From positions 25,001-89,000 of the forward strand of contig JAOBSW010000774.1 of the NCBI GenBank assembly GCA_026214975.1: a stretch of 64,000 nucleotides of DNA, given 5' to 3'. This document shows positions 23,066 to 34,135 of the stretch, piece by piece. Under the pieces are notes generated by a model that did not search any database, was not told the DNA's origin, and was given only the letters and a program-made list of their open reading frames with translations. The translations under genes were made by a program, and so were the position numbers. The stretch's first letter is position 1. Every line of letters starts with the position of its first letter. This DNA is from Gentiana macrophylla. Taxonomy: Eukaryota > Streptophyta > Magnoliopsida > Gentianales > Gentianaceae.

Positions 23066-23094
23066 GATCACCCGAGCCTTGTGCTCGGGTGATC
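23066..23094 (+). other. Conserved 12-bp stem, 5-base loop in the LTR leader
   Basis: gatcacccgagc is followed by cttgt and then gctcgggtgatc, a perfect 12-base stem. The related LTR at 46295-47748 keeps a 10-base stem and the identical CTTGT loop in sense orientation (47107-47131) although the LTRs have diverged widely. The placement just after the TATA box puts it in the RNA leader. Confidence 0.8.
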
Positions 23095-25257
23095 GGGTTA
23101 TATTAGGTTTTATTTTTCGTTTCTTTCATTCCTTTTGTTCGACCATGATGATCTTTTGAAACTTTGAAACATGGAGCAGCCATGGGAGACTATTTGCAGC
23201 AGCTTTTATTTTCTTTCTATGGATGTTTTGTAAGTCTTTTTAATTAAAGTTCGTTTCTTTCCATGCGTTTATTTGTTAATGCAATTTATATCGAAAGATG
23301 TTGTTATTGATGTTTACCGTAGGACGAAAGTCGGTGTAAACGCGAGATCACCATAGGAAAGAATAGACGTTTTGATCTATATCAAACGAAAGTTGATAGG
23401 TTGAATGTCTAGGTTGTTAGATCTAGAAAATCTTGCACCTTGGTTTATTTTATGATGCGTTAATCTCCGTAAATCGAAAGATAGAGATTGATAGGCGAAT
23501 TCATCTACGAAAGTAGGAATTCATACGTTTGATAGGTGAAACCACAACTTGAATTAAATCACTATAAGATAATCTAGGGAAGAAATTAAGGGTTGCGGGA
23601 TGGTGGATTATGGTTCGTTCCATGTTTGATCGCTTCAGTCATTATCATGTTCGTTAGATAGATTTATTGTTGTAGTTTAGATTTATTTTATGTTGATCGC
23701 AATTATCCTTCCTAGCTTTGGATTAACAATCCTCTGTCCAGTTTACTTTTCCGTTTTAGTTTAGGTTTAGGTTAATAAAGAAGAATTAATAAGTTAGATT
23801 CGACAGCCCAATTCCCTGAGGATCGATACCCGTACTTATCCAACTTTACTAGCAACTACCCGGTATTCGGCCGGTTAGGAGGTAGTTTTGCATGGTAGTA
23901 TAGGTTTTATAAATTTTCTTTTGTTTTAATGATGCAAAATCTCCCCAACATGAAATCATTTTCATTGAATTTGTACGGCACCTTGGTTTCGCGATCTGGG
24001 TTCGCGCCCCTACCACGTTCCTTCTTGCGATCGTCACCGCGATCCTCTTTATGGGAGTTGGGCTCGGCTTTAGGTTTGGATTTTCCGGTGAGAGACGGCG
24101 CTTCACTTACCCCCATCATTCTAGCCCTTTCTAGCATTTCCCTTAGGCCCGCTCTAGGGGGCCGCAGGTTAAACTTCGTTTTCATCAGACCCTTGGCAAT
24201 TCCTGTGAGGAAGCAAGTTATGATGGCGTCGTCAGGAATATTCCGCGTTTGATCATAGATCCTGACGAACCGTTCGTAGTAGTACTTTCCTGATTCGTTT
24301 TCACCCATGCGAACCTCATAGAGATCCTCGATGGTTTTCTTTGGTCTGCTTGTTGATTCAAATTCTCTCACGAATTTTTCAGATAGATCCTCCCAACTTT
24401 CAATCGAACCACGAGGGAGCCCACGGACCCAGGAGGTGGCCCTATCTTGCATACTGCCGACAGAGCGATACACAGGCGCACTTGTTGCAGGTTTGCTGAA
24501 GAGTGATGCGACCCTGGAAAGCTGTGAGCCAATCGTGTGGACAAGTGTTTCCACTGTAGTAGTTGTAGCTAGGGTAGCTGACATTTTCTTTGTTGGTGGG
24601 CAAAGTTTCGACTATCCTCTTGGCGAGCACGTCGATCCCAGAGATAGGAGAGAGTTTTTCGGCGGGCTTCAACTTTTTGAGCTCAGCGAGCTCTTTCTTC
24701 ATTATTTCCATCTGTTCTGCAAGGATCGGATCGTGTCTAAGTGTAGGTAGGGGCGGGCTGGCCGCTAACTCAATCCCGTGCTCTGAGACCGCTTGATTTC
24801 ACGACTCCTCCTGTTGGGCTCGCTTTTCCCTTATTATCAGCCGGGCGTCCCTTTCATTCCTTCCTTCCTGCCGAGGTATCACTCATCTTTCTGGGAGGCT
24901 TAATCGGCTTAGAGCCCGACCATTTTCTTTCTCACCCAGCTTTTTAAAGGCAGAGCCTCTTTCTCTACTTCTTTCCTTGGAGTTTTCGCAGCTAGGTCGG
25001 GCAGGGGTTTGGATGATCTCTTGCTCTCACCGGCGACCTTTGCGACCTGAGGACTGGATGCTCTCCTCAACTTCTACCCTTTGACTCTGACGCTCTCTCT
25101 CTGGTGCCTTGTGGTTGGGCTCGCCCTTAGGTTGGATCGCCTCCCGAACTGGCAAAGGTTCTCGGCCTAGTGCCACTAGTCGGGAGTTGGTTAAATACAT
25201 TCTTTCGACATACTTGGCATACTCTATCATTTCCGCGATCTCAGACTCTTCTTGCAA

Positions 25258-26136
25258 CCCTATTACTTTTTCCGGTGCGTCCCGGCTGCGTTGCGGCCTA
25301 GGTGCCCTAATGGCGTTCTTTTCTCTGCGGGCCTCATCTAGGGCCGCTTGGGCTTCTTTGGACTTTGATTTCTGATTTATGATGTTTCGAGTGTCGGCGG
25401 CGGCTAGGGCATCCCTTTGCGGCCTACCTCCTCCAGCGGTGGGGCTGTCCAGTGTCTCTCCAGCGCCCTCGGCGCGGCTTTGATTGATCGCGCTCCCCTT
25501 TATCTGGGGTAGGGGGTATCAGCGTGCCCTTACTTCCTGCCATCGCTAGGGATGCAAGATAGCGAGCCTGAAAATAGGGTCGATTCACTGACTGTTATCT
25601 ACTCTGACAACCTTCTCCTGGTTAGTGAACTACTCCGTCGACAGTTTAATCGCTCGCTGTGTTTTTTCCGAAGTGGTTTGGAGGGTTGTTAGTTGTTGTA
25701 CTGCCCTCTGAGAGTTGGTAGGAGAATGTGCTCGGACGGTGGTAACTCAGGCGAGCTCCGGTCAGTCGATACCAATTTCTGGAAAAAAAGGTGATGATTC
25801 AAATGCAATCATCCCAGAGATTGGTATAACCTCCAGTAGGAGAGGCATACATTGTCGGAATTTCTTTTGTCGAGAAGACGGAGAACCCTTTTTCTCAGGT
25901 TTCAGCCGATTCGAAGGAAGAACCCCACGAGAAAGGTGATTTTTCCAACGCAAACTCGTGAGTCTTGTGCAAATCGTGGTAACGCTACCTCATTTGACAT
26001 GATGCCATCTGGGTGATTTCTTCTTCGGGTGAGAACTCTGTTGGTTCTGGGTGGGCGATGAAGGTGACGATCAGCCTCTCCGCCGTATTCAGGCTTTTCT
26101 AGGTGATTTCTTCACCGGAAGGCTGGAAGATTATAA
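25258..26136 (-). other. Tat 5' leader
   Basis: The region between the primer site and the recognisable start of Gag. No clear coding region. It contains a two-part inverted repeat at 25769-25827. Confidence 0.6.
25769..25827 (-). other. Two-part stem-loop in the Tat leader
   Basis: Outer arms ataccaatttctgg (25769-25782) and ccagagattggtat (25814-25827) pair over 14 positions with one mismatch. Inside them gatgatt and aatcatc form a second perfect 7-base stem around caaatgc. The site is about 310 bases after the primer site, where retroelements carry packaging or dimer signals; that role is inferred. Confidence 0.6.
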
Positions 26137-26156
26137 GGTTCCCGGTAACGGAGCCA
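26137..26156 (-). other. tRNA primer binding site of the Tat element
   Basis: The minus strand reads tggctccgttaccgggaacc, two bases inside the LTR. It resembles the plant site complementary to Asp tRNA (tggcgccgttgccgggga) with several changes. Confidence 0.65.
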
Positions 26157-26158
26157 AC

Positions 26159-26392
26159 TGATAATGCATAATATTATCACGGTGGCTTAGCGGTGGTCGT
26201 GAACATGGATATCTGGCTGTTTTTAATAGATGTGGTGGGGGCGGCCGGTGAGGCACGGCGGTGAGGTGGCGTAATGAATGAAAGTTTTGTCCTATTTGTT
26301 TATTTTGCCTATATCCTTTTATGAAATTACACAAGCCTTCCTTTTATAGGCAAGGGTAAGAGCTAGGGGCACGGGGTAAGGACAGATAAGCA
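26159..26392 (-). repeat. 5' LTR of the Tat element, truncated
   Basis: It repeats the start of the 3' LTR (TGATAATGCATAATATTATC). Homology to 11527-11785 stops at aagca near 26392, and MULE arm sequence starts within about ten bases. The remaining 360 bases or so of the LTR are missing here and were not seen after the MULE. Confidence 0.9.
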
Positions 26393-27055
26393 AGGTTATG
26401 AAATTTCCAAAGCAACAGAATTTTGACGTATTCTATGGTACGCCTCGACCTGATGAGGTTCTTAGAAATGCATGCATCCCTAGGGTGTTTTCGAATCCTT
26501 CTGGTCCGTTGTGTCATGCCTAATCTCCAGGCTTTGTATTGGGGCTCCTGGTAGGTAGCTCGTAGAATTTTCATTAGGTCTGCTCAATAGAGCATCTTTT
26601 CCGTTCTCAACAGCTTGGTAAAGCCTCCGACGGAAGTGAGGCATCCGTTAGATCGAAAGTATAAGATCTGTTCAGTGGGCTCTGTCAGCATCTGATCTCC
26701 CTCGTCATCATCAAATATTCTATGACGCTGGTGAAAACAATCTTATCTTCTATTACCCCCGTCTACTGTCACAACACAACACAACGAAACGAAAAATTTC
26801 TCTTCTAGTGTGTATATTGGTTTTTCAGTTATATACACATATATTTACATATATTTACTTGTATATAACTGAATATTGCTAGACATCAAAAAACACAACA
26901 ATATTCCTAAAAATCTAACCATTTATATATATATATAAAGAGACAAATGGTTAGTATTTTTGTCGAATATTGATTTTTTTATTTATGGTGGCTAAAATAA
27001 ACACAAGGAAAAATGATTGTTTAATCGATAACAACACGGTGCCCGTTACAAATAT
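26393..27055 (-). repeat. MULE copy B left arm
   Basis: The reverse complement matches 39005-39440: ggcgtaccatagaatacgtc, caatacaaagcctggagatt and tttgatgatg, among others. It continues inward to ataacaacacggtgcccgtt at about 27027-27046, which corresponds to the start of the mudrA exon at 38625. So the arms include a stub of the transposase gene. One inner segment (agacatcaaaaaacaca) lies in direct rather than inverted orientation. Confidence 0.85.
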
Positions 27056-27059
27056 AAAT

Positions 27060-27063
27060 ATAT

Positions 27064-27144
<81 letters not shown>

Positions 27145-27353
27145 TAAGAGTATATTTTCTCGTTTGTGTGTGTGTATATATTCCAGTACATTTATGTATA
27201 AGTTATATATACACTTATTTTATCACATATTCATGCCATCACATATATATTTATTATCAAGTGAAAGAAATTATATACACAGATAATTTTAAATTTACAC
27301 AGTTTAAGCACACAAACAGACATATACACATACACTAGGAGAAATTATACATT

Positions 27354-27420
<67 letters not shown>

Positions 27421-27448
27421 CATGATTATATATTTTGTCTCTCTCACA

Positions 27449-27486
<38 letters not shown>

Positions 27487-27581
27487 ATAGTATATTTATA
27501 TATTAAGAGTATATATATATTTATATTGTGATTATATATAAAGATATATAAATATATATACTCTTAATATATAAAATATAC

Positions 27582-27636
<55 letters not shown>

Positions 27637-27680
27637 TGTGATTATATATAAAGATATATATACACTTATTTTCTTAAGTT

Positions 27681-27752
<72 letters not shown>

Positions 27753-27760
27753 TATATATA
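27060..27760. repeat. TA-rich microsatellite block
   Basis: Several long TA runs (about 27066-27140, 27359-27418, 27457-27482, 27587-27632 and 27679-27762) are separated by short AT-rich text. Some of that text is repeated, for example attaagagtatat and ttgtgattatatataaagatatat. Confidence 0.95.
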
Positions 27761-27839
27761 TAGTCTTCTTAACACATTTTTAATCACTCATGACTTACTA
27801 GTTATCCAACACCACGTGGGACATTGATTCATCCGCTGA

Positions 27840-30800
27840 AATTTTTTTAATGCCGAATTGCGGTTCCATGCGGAAAGTGCTACTCTTACAAGACTACAAG
27901 AGTTATTGCACAATGCTACACCAAGCAGAGCGTTGTAGAATAGATTGGAGGATCGAGTGTTTGGTCCGTTTCTTCGTTTTATAAGTAACAATTGGGAATT
28001 CAAAGGCGGCTAATAGCATACTGTATTTCAATATGGTTTATCGCACCGAGACGACGAGCTTCATTTTAAGATTGGCGATAATAGAGTGAAGTTCGGAAGA
28101 GGCGAGTTTGAATTCATCATGGGGTACAGATTTGGAGATTTGGATGTTGAATTGCCTGATCAGTCAAGGTGTTTCGATGTTAGTTGTACTCTCCATAAGT
28201 ACATCAAGAATGTGACGTTGCAAAAAAATCGAATCGCGATTATGGCATCGAATGACGTTGAAACTATATACCGGATGGCTTTAGTGTACGTTATCTATGG
28301 GTTAATAATCGGAAACGACCCTGGAGTGGTAATACCGGCCCAGATTTTTTATATTGTCGAGTACAACTGGTGAGACATTTCCATAGAAGCGATTTTTTTA
28401 ACAATTTAATGTTGAATTGGCGTAAGATAGTATTTGAGTGTAAGGATCTTGTACCTAAAAGAAATGGGAAACCGTATAAGCCACAGTTCTCCAGTTGTTT
28501 ATACGCGTTACAGTTGTGGTGTTTCCATGTAATGCCTAGACTTATACAGTACGGGGGATTTGCAACAGTTGTAGAAGGTCAAGCTAATGCTCGTCCAAGT
28601 TTGTTGATATGGAAATGCACTGCCGGCGGGGTCTATTACAAATCCTTGGTCAATCCTACATCCGGTGTTACTCCATGGGTATGTATTATATTATCATTGT
28701 TATCAATCTACATTGTCAGCAATATTTTTAAACATTGTATTTAAAATCGGTTGCCTTTTTTTTTCCTTCCTTTTTGCAGGTTGAGATGGTCGCTGATATT
28801 TTGACAACCGCCGAAGATAGGCAGTTCGTAATTGGTATGGGGTTGCTGGAGGCGGAGGTTACATCTCCACCTCGTGAATTACCTGTTCCCCCCGTGGTTG
28901 TCCAGGATCCTGTCCCTGGTCAAAGACGTGTTCCCCCAAGGTCTAATTTGGATGACGTAGTTCGTGAGCATCCAGGAGTTGATGCTCAGGACGAGCGACC
29001 ATCTCAACAAGCCCGTCATGACGAACAGCCGAGTGCCCCGTCTACATCCGCAAACCCTCCGGGTACCACATCGTTTTCTCAACAATTCGATATAGGCGGT
29101 GGTAGTATACCTATTGTGGGGGGTGTTGTGCCGTTAGAATCACTGGTGCCTAAAATCACGCGTATAGTTGACAATGCGTTAAGAGAAGTCAGGACTGAGT
29201 TGATGGAAACAAAGGCCGAGTTGATTGAAACGAAGGCTAAGTATGCTGAAATGACTGCTAAGCTGAGTGAAATGCAGGCTGAAATGGCACGTCTGAGAGA
29301 GGCCCAGGAAACAACTACCAGAGTAGTTGAAGAACGACATACGCGTTACCTCGAGTCGTTAAAAAGGGCGGCGGTGGAACAGGTTTGAATTAACTCCTAA
29401 ATACAAATATAATTGCATTTATCTTGTTAACACAAATTTAAATTCACACCATTTCCTTTATTATACAGGGTACACTTAGGTCCCGAAGAGGACATCTCAG
29501 TATCACAAGGCTCCGAGGCGGTGACTCACCTCCACATCTCGCGGGACCCAAAGCACACCATCCACCGATGTTGGGCCGTCTTCAGCTACACAAGGCAGCC
29601 GTGAGCCTGAGACTGAGACACCTCAAGGTTGTGATACAAACACGGACCAGACACCTCGAGGTTGTGATACAAACACGGAGTAGACACCTCTTAGGAATGT
29701 TCATATGGCGTCACCGTCCCAAGTTACTCCTTCCGGGCTTCAGGTATCAGGATCCCAAGCTGGGCCATCTTCAGGTCCACAAGGCACACCATCCGTTCAG
29801 GGTCAACACCCTGAGATAGAGCAAAGCACCCATCATGACCCATTGAATAATTTTTCATTTGAGTGTGTTGGTCTAGGTCCAGAATTCGATATTGATGATG
29901 TGCATAAGGAGATGAGTTCGACAGACACTGGCACTCTTCTAGGGCCCCAAGTGATCCCAGGTTTGAATACAATGAGGGGGAGGGGGGAGGGGGAGCTACA
30001 AAGAGCCTGCACTTCAAAAAAAAATGGGCCTTCGATCGACCCTTAAGCCGACTGAGTACTTTAGGAAGGATAATACCCAGTGGATTCAGCCTAAAAAATG
30101 GCCTGAGGATGATAGGCACACACCCGCTCGGAGGACTATCGAGCAGGAGTACAACGAACTGAAAAAATGGATAGGATCAAGTGAAGGTGATACGACCAAG
30201 TTATTAGTCGGAAATTTGGCGACGAGGAAATATTACCTTTCCTGCGGATCGAGATTTTTGGTTTGTATTTTGTTTCAAGGTCATCGAGATAAATGCTGAG
30301 TAAACTCATTTAAACTTGTATTCGAATTTTTTTAACATGTATTACTTTTTTATCGTAATATTGTGGTGAGTAATAAATCCCATTTTAAAGCACATTGACT
30401 CGTATGTGGGATTGTTGTGCGCTTGTATAGCGACTTACCCCGATCAATTATGAAAAATATGCGAGTTTGTGTTATGCCTCATTCGCAAGTACACTTGTGG
30501 CTGAATTAGAGAAATGGGAGGCGACATGGATGCGGTGGTTCAATTTGTTTTGACATTGGAAACTTCTAAATGGACCAAGAAAACGATCACCTATGCTATA
30601 CGGATGATTAACACGGAGCATTGGGTGCTTGTGCGCATGTCGATCAGTGAATGGACCATAACCGTGTCACGACGGCCCGATCTGAAGCGGTGACTCGACC
30701 CACATTGACCGGATCATACGAGAAATGGGCTCTATACATGAGGTTAATGTTATCGGCATCACAAGATTGCAGGACAATCCAATGGATGATCGATCCATCT

Positions 30801-31075
30801 CAAACACCATTCTATACAATCTCGCATCGACCAGATTGGATGTCCATAGGCGGAGTACCGTGCGTATCAAACCTTATTCAGATTTTTAATTTCAAACATT
30901 CGGTTCTAATATTATGTCTTTAATAGGTAGGAACATTCGTCCGGTTTTCATCCCAAGATTATGGAGCTTACAATCATCACCGGCCTTTTACATATTTGAG
31001 ATGAGTGATGAAAGTTTTCACAGGCTCCGGATCAAAATGGCCGTAGATTTATTTTGTCAATGTATAGCGGTGTAA
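27840..31075 (+). pseudogene. DUF1985 plus Ulp1-like gene of MULE copy B
   Basis: The first exon carries DUF1985-like text: NNWEFKGG, DDELHFKIGDNRVKFGRGEF and FIMGYRFGDLDVELPDQ, continuing in a second frame (WCFHVMPRLIQYGGFATVVE). After an intron (about 28680-28779) come a Pro-rich linker and a coiled coil (TELMETKAELIETKAKYAEM). An 11-residue repeat follows, then the start of the Ulp1 part (RTIEQEYNELKKWIGSS, HIDSYVGLLCACIATYPD, MINTEHWVLVRMSISEW). The catalytic His is present. At the expected Cys the text reads DYGAY. The gene ends near IKMAVDLF at the TAA of 31073-31075. Stops and frameshifts are frequent. DUF1985 proteins include the VANC anti-silencing factors of Arabidopsis VANDAL MULEs. 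Confidence 0.7.
29618..29700 (+). repeat. 33-base tandem repeat in the coding linker
   Basis: gacacctcaaggttgtgata recurs after exactly 33 bases with one change, followed by a third partial unit. A 33-base period keeps frame and gives an 11-residue repeat in the linker of the DUF1985/Ulp1 gene. Confidence 0.85.
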
Positions 31076-31469
31076 TTTTTATATTTGTTGTTCGGGAGTC
31101 GTGTAAGTCCAACATTTGACATTTATTTTGGTTTTATCTCAACTTTTGGCGTTGTAATATTTATCTTCTAAATTTGTTAGGTTTTTTATTGTAAATTAAT
31201 AATATTTATATAAGAAATTTGAATGCGAGTCCACGGGTTTTGGGCACCAACAAGAACACATAACACCTAAAAAACTTATATAGTTGAGAGGACATAAAAA
31301 TAACATCTATAGTAGATGAACATAAAAATAACAAAACAAAAATAAACCGAAATGAAAGTTGATCTATCTAAAAAATAAATACTTAAATAACATGAATAAA
31401 AGATGAACACTTTCATCATATTTAAGTTTCAGTATGTGATAACGTCATCATGACCGTATGTCACATCAT
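31076..31469. other. Spacer after the Ulp1-like gene
   Basis: Non-coding. Its start (ttggcgttgtaatatttat) matches copy A at about 1813-1831, which fixes where the internal deletion of copy A begins. Confidence 0.6.
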
Positions 31470-32290
31470 CTTCAACATATTCCGGCACCCGGCTGGACTG
31501 ACGATGTAGACTGTGATCGATAGGGAAAATATATATCCATCTCTGCATTGCCCTTTGCTATCTGGTCGAATCCTAGATGTAATATACTCTCCAACGTCGA
31601 AATAGGAAGTAATAGATCGTAAGCAAGGGCGTACAAATCAAATGCCGGTGCGGTGTAATTCACCGTACCATACATATTAGTGGCAAGAAACATAATAAGG
31701 AAAGAAAGGAATGGACCGTACCAGGACCAGATACATATTAGTGGCAAGAAACATAATAAGGAAAGAAAGGAGTGGACCGTACCAGGACCAGGGTGAAGGG
31801 CGGGTAGGCCGCTGAGGCCTCACACGTTCCCACATATGCGTCTCCCCAAATAAAACAGCCATGTCACGCTGTAGTAGTTCGAGGACATCCGGAAAAGAAA
31901 GAAATCAAACCCCGAGGATATTCTCGGAATGGCATACTGCGTCGTTGATCCATGTATTATTCAAACGGACGGAACGCGCCGCACTAGTACGCATATTTCA
32001 TTGAGCTCTGCCGTTGCTAGACAAACGTAAAATTCACGCACAATAGACCGATTCACGTGATGAAAGCTTAATGCGCTTTGAGGACACCAAGCCACCCGTT
32101 ATCTCGGAACAAGTTTCGATCAAAGTAGGTAGACTTTCCATATTCAATCGTCTCTCGCAACAACGGCTCTTGCCATCCGGTTAGTCACGTACTCACGCCT
32201 CCTCTTCGTTGTGAAGCGGATTATGAGAGATCGCTCGTCAACGACAAATCAACCGTCATTGGGAATTAACACGGGAGCATGGGAGTTAGC
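31470..32290 (-). pseudogene. Transposase_32-like gene, decayed tandem copy
   Basis: Minus-strand pieces NMYGTVNYTAPAFDLYALAY and VNRSIVREFYVC match the better copy at 33206-33907 (NSLYGTIHTLEPPFDLYIL, MNRSIVREFYAVV). The frame is broken many times, and a 61-base direct duplication near 31674-31795 falls inside. The order and the flanking repeat blocks show the whole unit was duplicated in tandem with 33206-34465. Confidence 0.65.
31674..31795. repeat. 61-base direct duplication
   Basis: The text from catattagtggcaagaaaca to gtaccaggaccag occurs twice in a row, with one base changed. It inserts a repeat into the decayed gene copy. Confidence 0.9.
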
Positions 32291-32397
32291 CATTGAAAGG
32301 TACACTAAAAAGAGATTATTCGATAAAAATAAGCGAGAAATGAGAGGATGAATGCTTTGGTAAAGGATTGGTTAATATATAGATTTTTTTTTCAAAA

Positions 32398-32790
32398 CAA
32401 GCATTGATTGAGAGGGTCGGTGTGAATTAAGACTCGTGTGAATTCCAACGATCCCGAGTGAATTTTGAACGATGCCGTGTGAATTTAGCACGAACTAACC
32501 ATTGATGACCCATGTGAAAAGACGCATCACTGTATCAATGACAATAGTGACTCTGCACCCTAATGACACCTATGACGTACGACATCGATATGACATCAAT
32601 GACAAGTCAAAACTAGCATTGATTGAGAAGGTAAGTGTGAATTAAGACTCGTGTGAATTCCAACGATCCCGTGTGAATTTTGAACGATCCCGTGTGAATT
32701 TAGCACGAACTAACAATTGATGACTCACGTGAAAAGACGTGTCATTGTATCAATGACAATACTACCTCTGTCACCCTAATGACCCCTACG
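32398..32790. repeat. 216-base tandem repeat with CGTGTGAATT words, block 1
   Basis: Two units start at about 32403 and 32619 with attgattgagaaggt-type text. Each holds four gtgtgaatt-type words, three of them close to gatcccgtgtgaatt, then atgacacctatgacgtacga. The block lies at the 5' side of the first Transposase_32-like gene. Confidence 0.88.
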
Positions 32791-33205
32791 AACGCTTCCG
32801 GTTTTCAGTATGAAGACTATGGAGCTAATAATCATCAATGACGCACGCGTATTTGAATGAGTCCACAGACATTTATCTTCATCTTTCGCTTTTATTAAAT
32901 CTGTCGTCAAAACACTTTTATAGAAACAACATGATAGCCCCCTCATGTGATCGTCGAAGATCATCCATTACAATTACGAGTAGATAAAACAAGAAATAAT
33001 AGAACATAACTCGATGGCCTAAGAAAGAAAAAACAATACATAATGGAACATAACTCGATGTCTTAACTCCGTTTCAGTCTGAAGACTATGGAGCTTACAA
33101 TACTACCTATGCACCCTAATTACCCCTACGACGTACGACATCGATAGGACATCAATTACTAGTCAAAACAAGCATTAAAAGCAAACAATAAATACGATAG
33201 AATAG
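32791..33205. other. Spacer between repeat block 1 and the second gene copy
   Basis: No gene. It contains two echoes of the Ulp1 gene end: gaagactatggagctaataa near 32812 and gaagactatggagcttacaa near 33080. A partial unit of the 216-base repeat is also present (near 33100-33170). Confidence 0.55.
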
Positions 33206-33907
33206 TTAAACAAACCAAGGGTGGTCACTATAGATGACAGTGGAGGTTTCCGAAGAAATGTCATCCGTGTCATACTCCGGTACGTTAAAATCTCTTGCGA
33301 TAGCCGTGATAAGAAAAGGAAAGTATATATAACCATCACCACTACTGCCAAGCGATATGTCACAAATCCTACTAATGATGTAACGTCTAACGTCAACTTC
33401 ATAATGGAGAAATGCGTACACCAAAATGTACAAATCAAATGGCGGTTCAAGAGTATGTATAGTACCATAGAGGCTATTGGCAAACCATTGGATCATAACA
33501 CGCTCCCATTCGGTAGGCAATTGACATCGAGCAATTATACGTTGCAATGCACGAACGTTGGAAGCCCCGTTGAAGAAATCACTGGATGCTTCAACTCCTC
33601 CTACACCATAGTAGTTATTGATCCAGTCCACCTCCAAGGAAGCATCTACTCCACGTACTTTGTGCACCCCTGATGCTATGGGCGAGCACTCCTCAGCTAC
33701 GTTTGACCTGACAACTGCATAGAATTCACGAACAATTGATCTATTCATAGTCGCTGTCGATGCGGGACTATTTACGAGGACCTCCAACGAAAGTCTGCGT
33801 AGGAGACGCTTCATCTTGGTAGGTAGACTCTCCCATTCAATTCTCTTCTCTCCGATAATAGCTCTATCTTGAAAGATCCAAATCCAATTATGACGCTCTT
33901 TTATCAT
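33206..33907 (-). CDS. Transposase_32-like plant transposon protein, open copy
   Basis: A 233-codon open frame on the minus strand. Landmarks are MNRSIVREFYAVVRSNVAEE, VRGVDASLEVDWINNYYGVG, LPTEWERVMIQWFANSLYGT, PFDLYILVYAFLHYEVDVRR and YIYFPFLITAIARDFNVPEY. This is the layout of the putative plant transposon protein family, also seen in the Tat antisense gene 2 of this window. No nuclease motif is visible, and function is unknown. The start ATG at 33907 is the first in frame and may be truncated relative to the family. The flanking 216-base repeats may hold its promoter. Confidence 0.65.
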   Translation of the reverse strand: MIKERHNWIWIFQDRAIIGEKRIEWESLPTKMKRLLRRLSLEVLVNSPASTATMNRSIVREFYAVVRSNVAEECSPIASGVHKVRGVDASLEVDWINNYYGVGGVEASSDFFNGASNVRALQRIIARCQLPTEWERVMIQWFANSLYGTIHTLEPPFDLYILVYAFLHYEVDVRRYIISRICDISLGSSGDGYIYFPFLITAIARDFNVPEYDTDDISSETSTVIYSDHPWFV

Positions 33908-34135
33908 TTCTAAACCTCAACCTCGATTGTACGAAAGTCGTAATAGTGACTAATGTCACCCTCCTACGGTCATTAAGAAACACAGTTCATGAGGATTGAA
34001 TGGAGGATCCTCATACTGGGAATTCGGTTCATGCCATTCCCGATAAGGGAAAGTGGTTGAGACATTGTGATTAAGGCAATGTAAAGTAGAAGGTTATGCA
34101 TAGGTAGTTTAATAGGTCATGGTATATATAGAGTT

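Larger units (their letters stand above)
22391..23950 (+). mobile_element. Solo LTR inserted in Tat gag
   Basis: The segment runs from TGTTCAGGGG to CTCCCCAACA and is flanked by the same five bases, TGAAA, on each side (22386-22390 and 23951-23955). It is 1560 bases long and lacks coding potential, primer site and polypurine tract, so it is a solo LTR. A diverged inverted copy sits at 46295-47748. A TATA box (tataaata, 22972-22979) gives the direction. A strong inverted repeat lies about 90 bases further on. The length would fit an Athila-type LTR, but I cannot prove the family. Confidence 0.9.
22210..25257 (-). pseudogene. Tat Gag, interrupted by a solo LTR
   Basis: The N-terminal stretch at 25027-25257 is charged. 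The core at 23956-24711 has SWVRGLPRGSIESWEDLSEK, RPKKTIEDLYEVRMGENESG, YERFVRIYDQTRNI and GLREMLERARMMG, the retrotransposon Gag domain. After the inserted LTR the protein resumes with the zinc motif CDYHRDHGHITDEC and LRREIERLIREGH near 22200-22300. A frameshift lies near 24510. The five-base TGAAA repeat on both sides of the inserted LTR shows the gag frame was whole when it landed. Confidence 0.85.
11527..26392 (-). mobile_element. Tat-lineage Ty3/Gypsy retrotransposon, 5' LTR truncated
   Basis: The minus strand carries gag, protease, RT, RNase H, a second RNase H and integrase in Gypsy order. The 3' LTR is whole (11527-12125), but the 5' LTR is cut at 26392 where MULE sequence begins. 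Three features point to the Tat lineage: two RNase H domains, a long region between integrase and the 3' LTR, and genes in that region on the opposite strand (as in Grande- or Retand-type elements). Stops and frameshifts are common. A solo LTR splits gag. The visible LTR parts differ at roughly 8 of 210 aligned bases plus one 25-base indel, by eye. Confidence 0.9.

Noticed and set aside
22391..23950. Independent small retroelement (TRIM) instead of a solo LTR
   Set aside because: No internal primer site, polypurine tract or pair of shorter direct repeats could be seen; the TG...CA ends and five-base repeats fit a solo LTR better.
27532..27747. Reading frames made of Tyr-Ile repeats (also near 26970-27340 and 38804-39013)
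   Set aside because: They are translations of TA microsatellites, not genes.
27060..27760. Possible CRISPR-like or satellite array in the TA-rich block
   Set aside because: Plant nuclear context and simple dinucleotide runs; no regular spacer-repeat structure.
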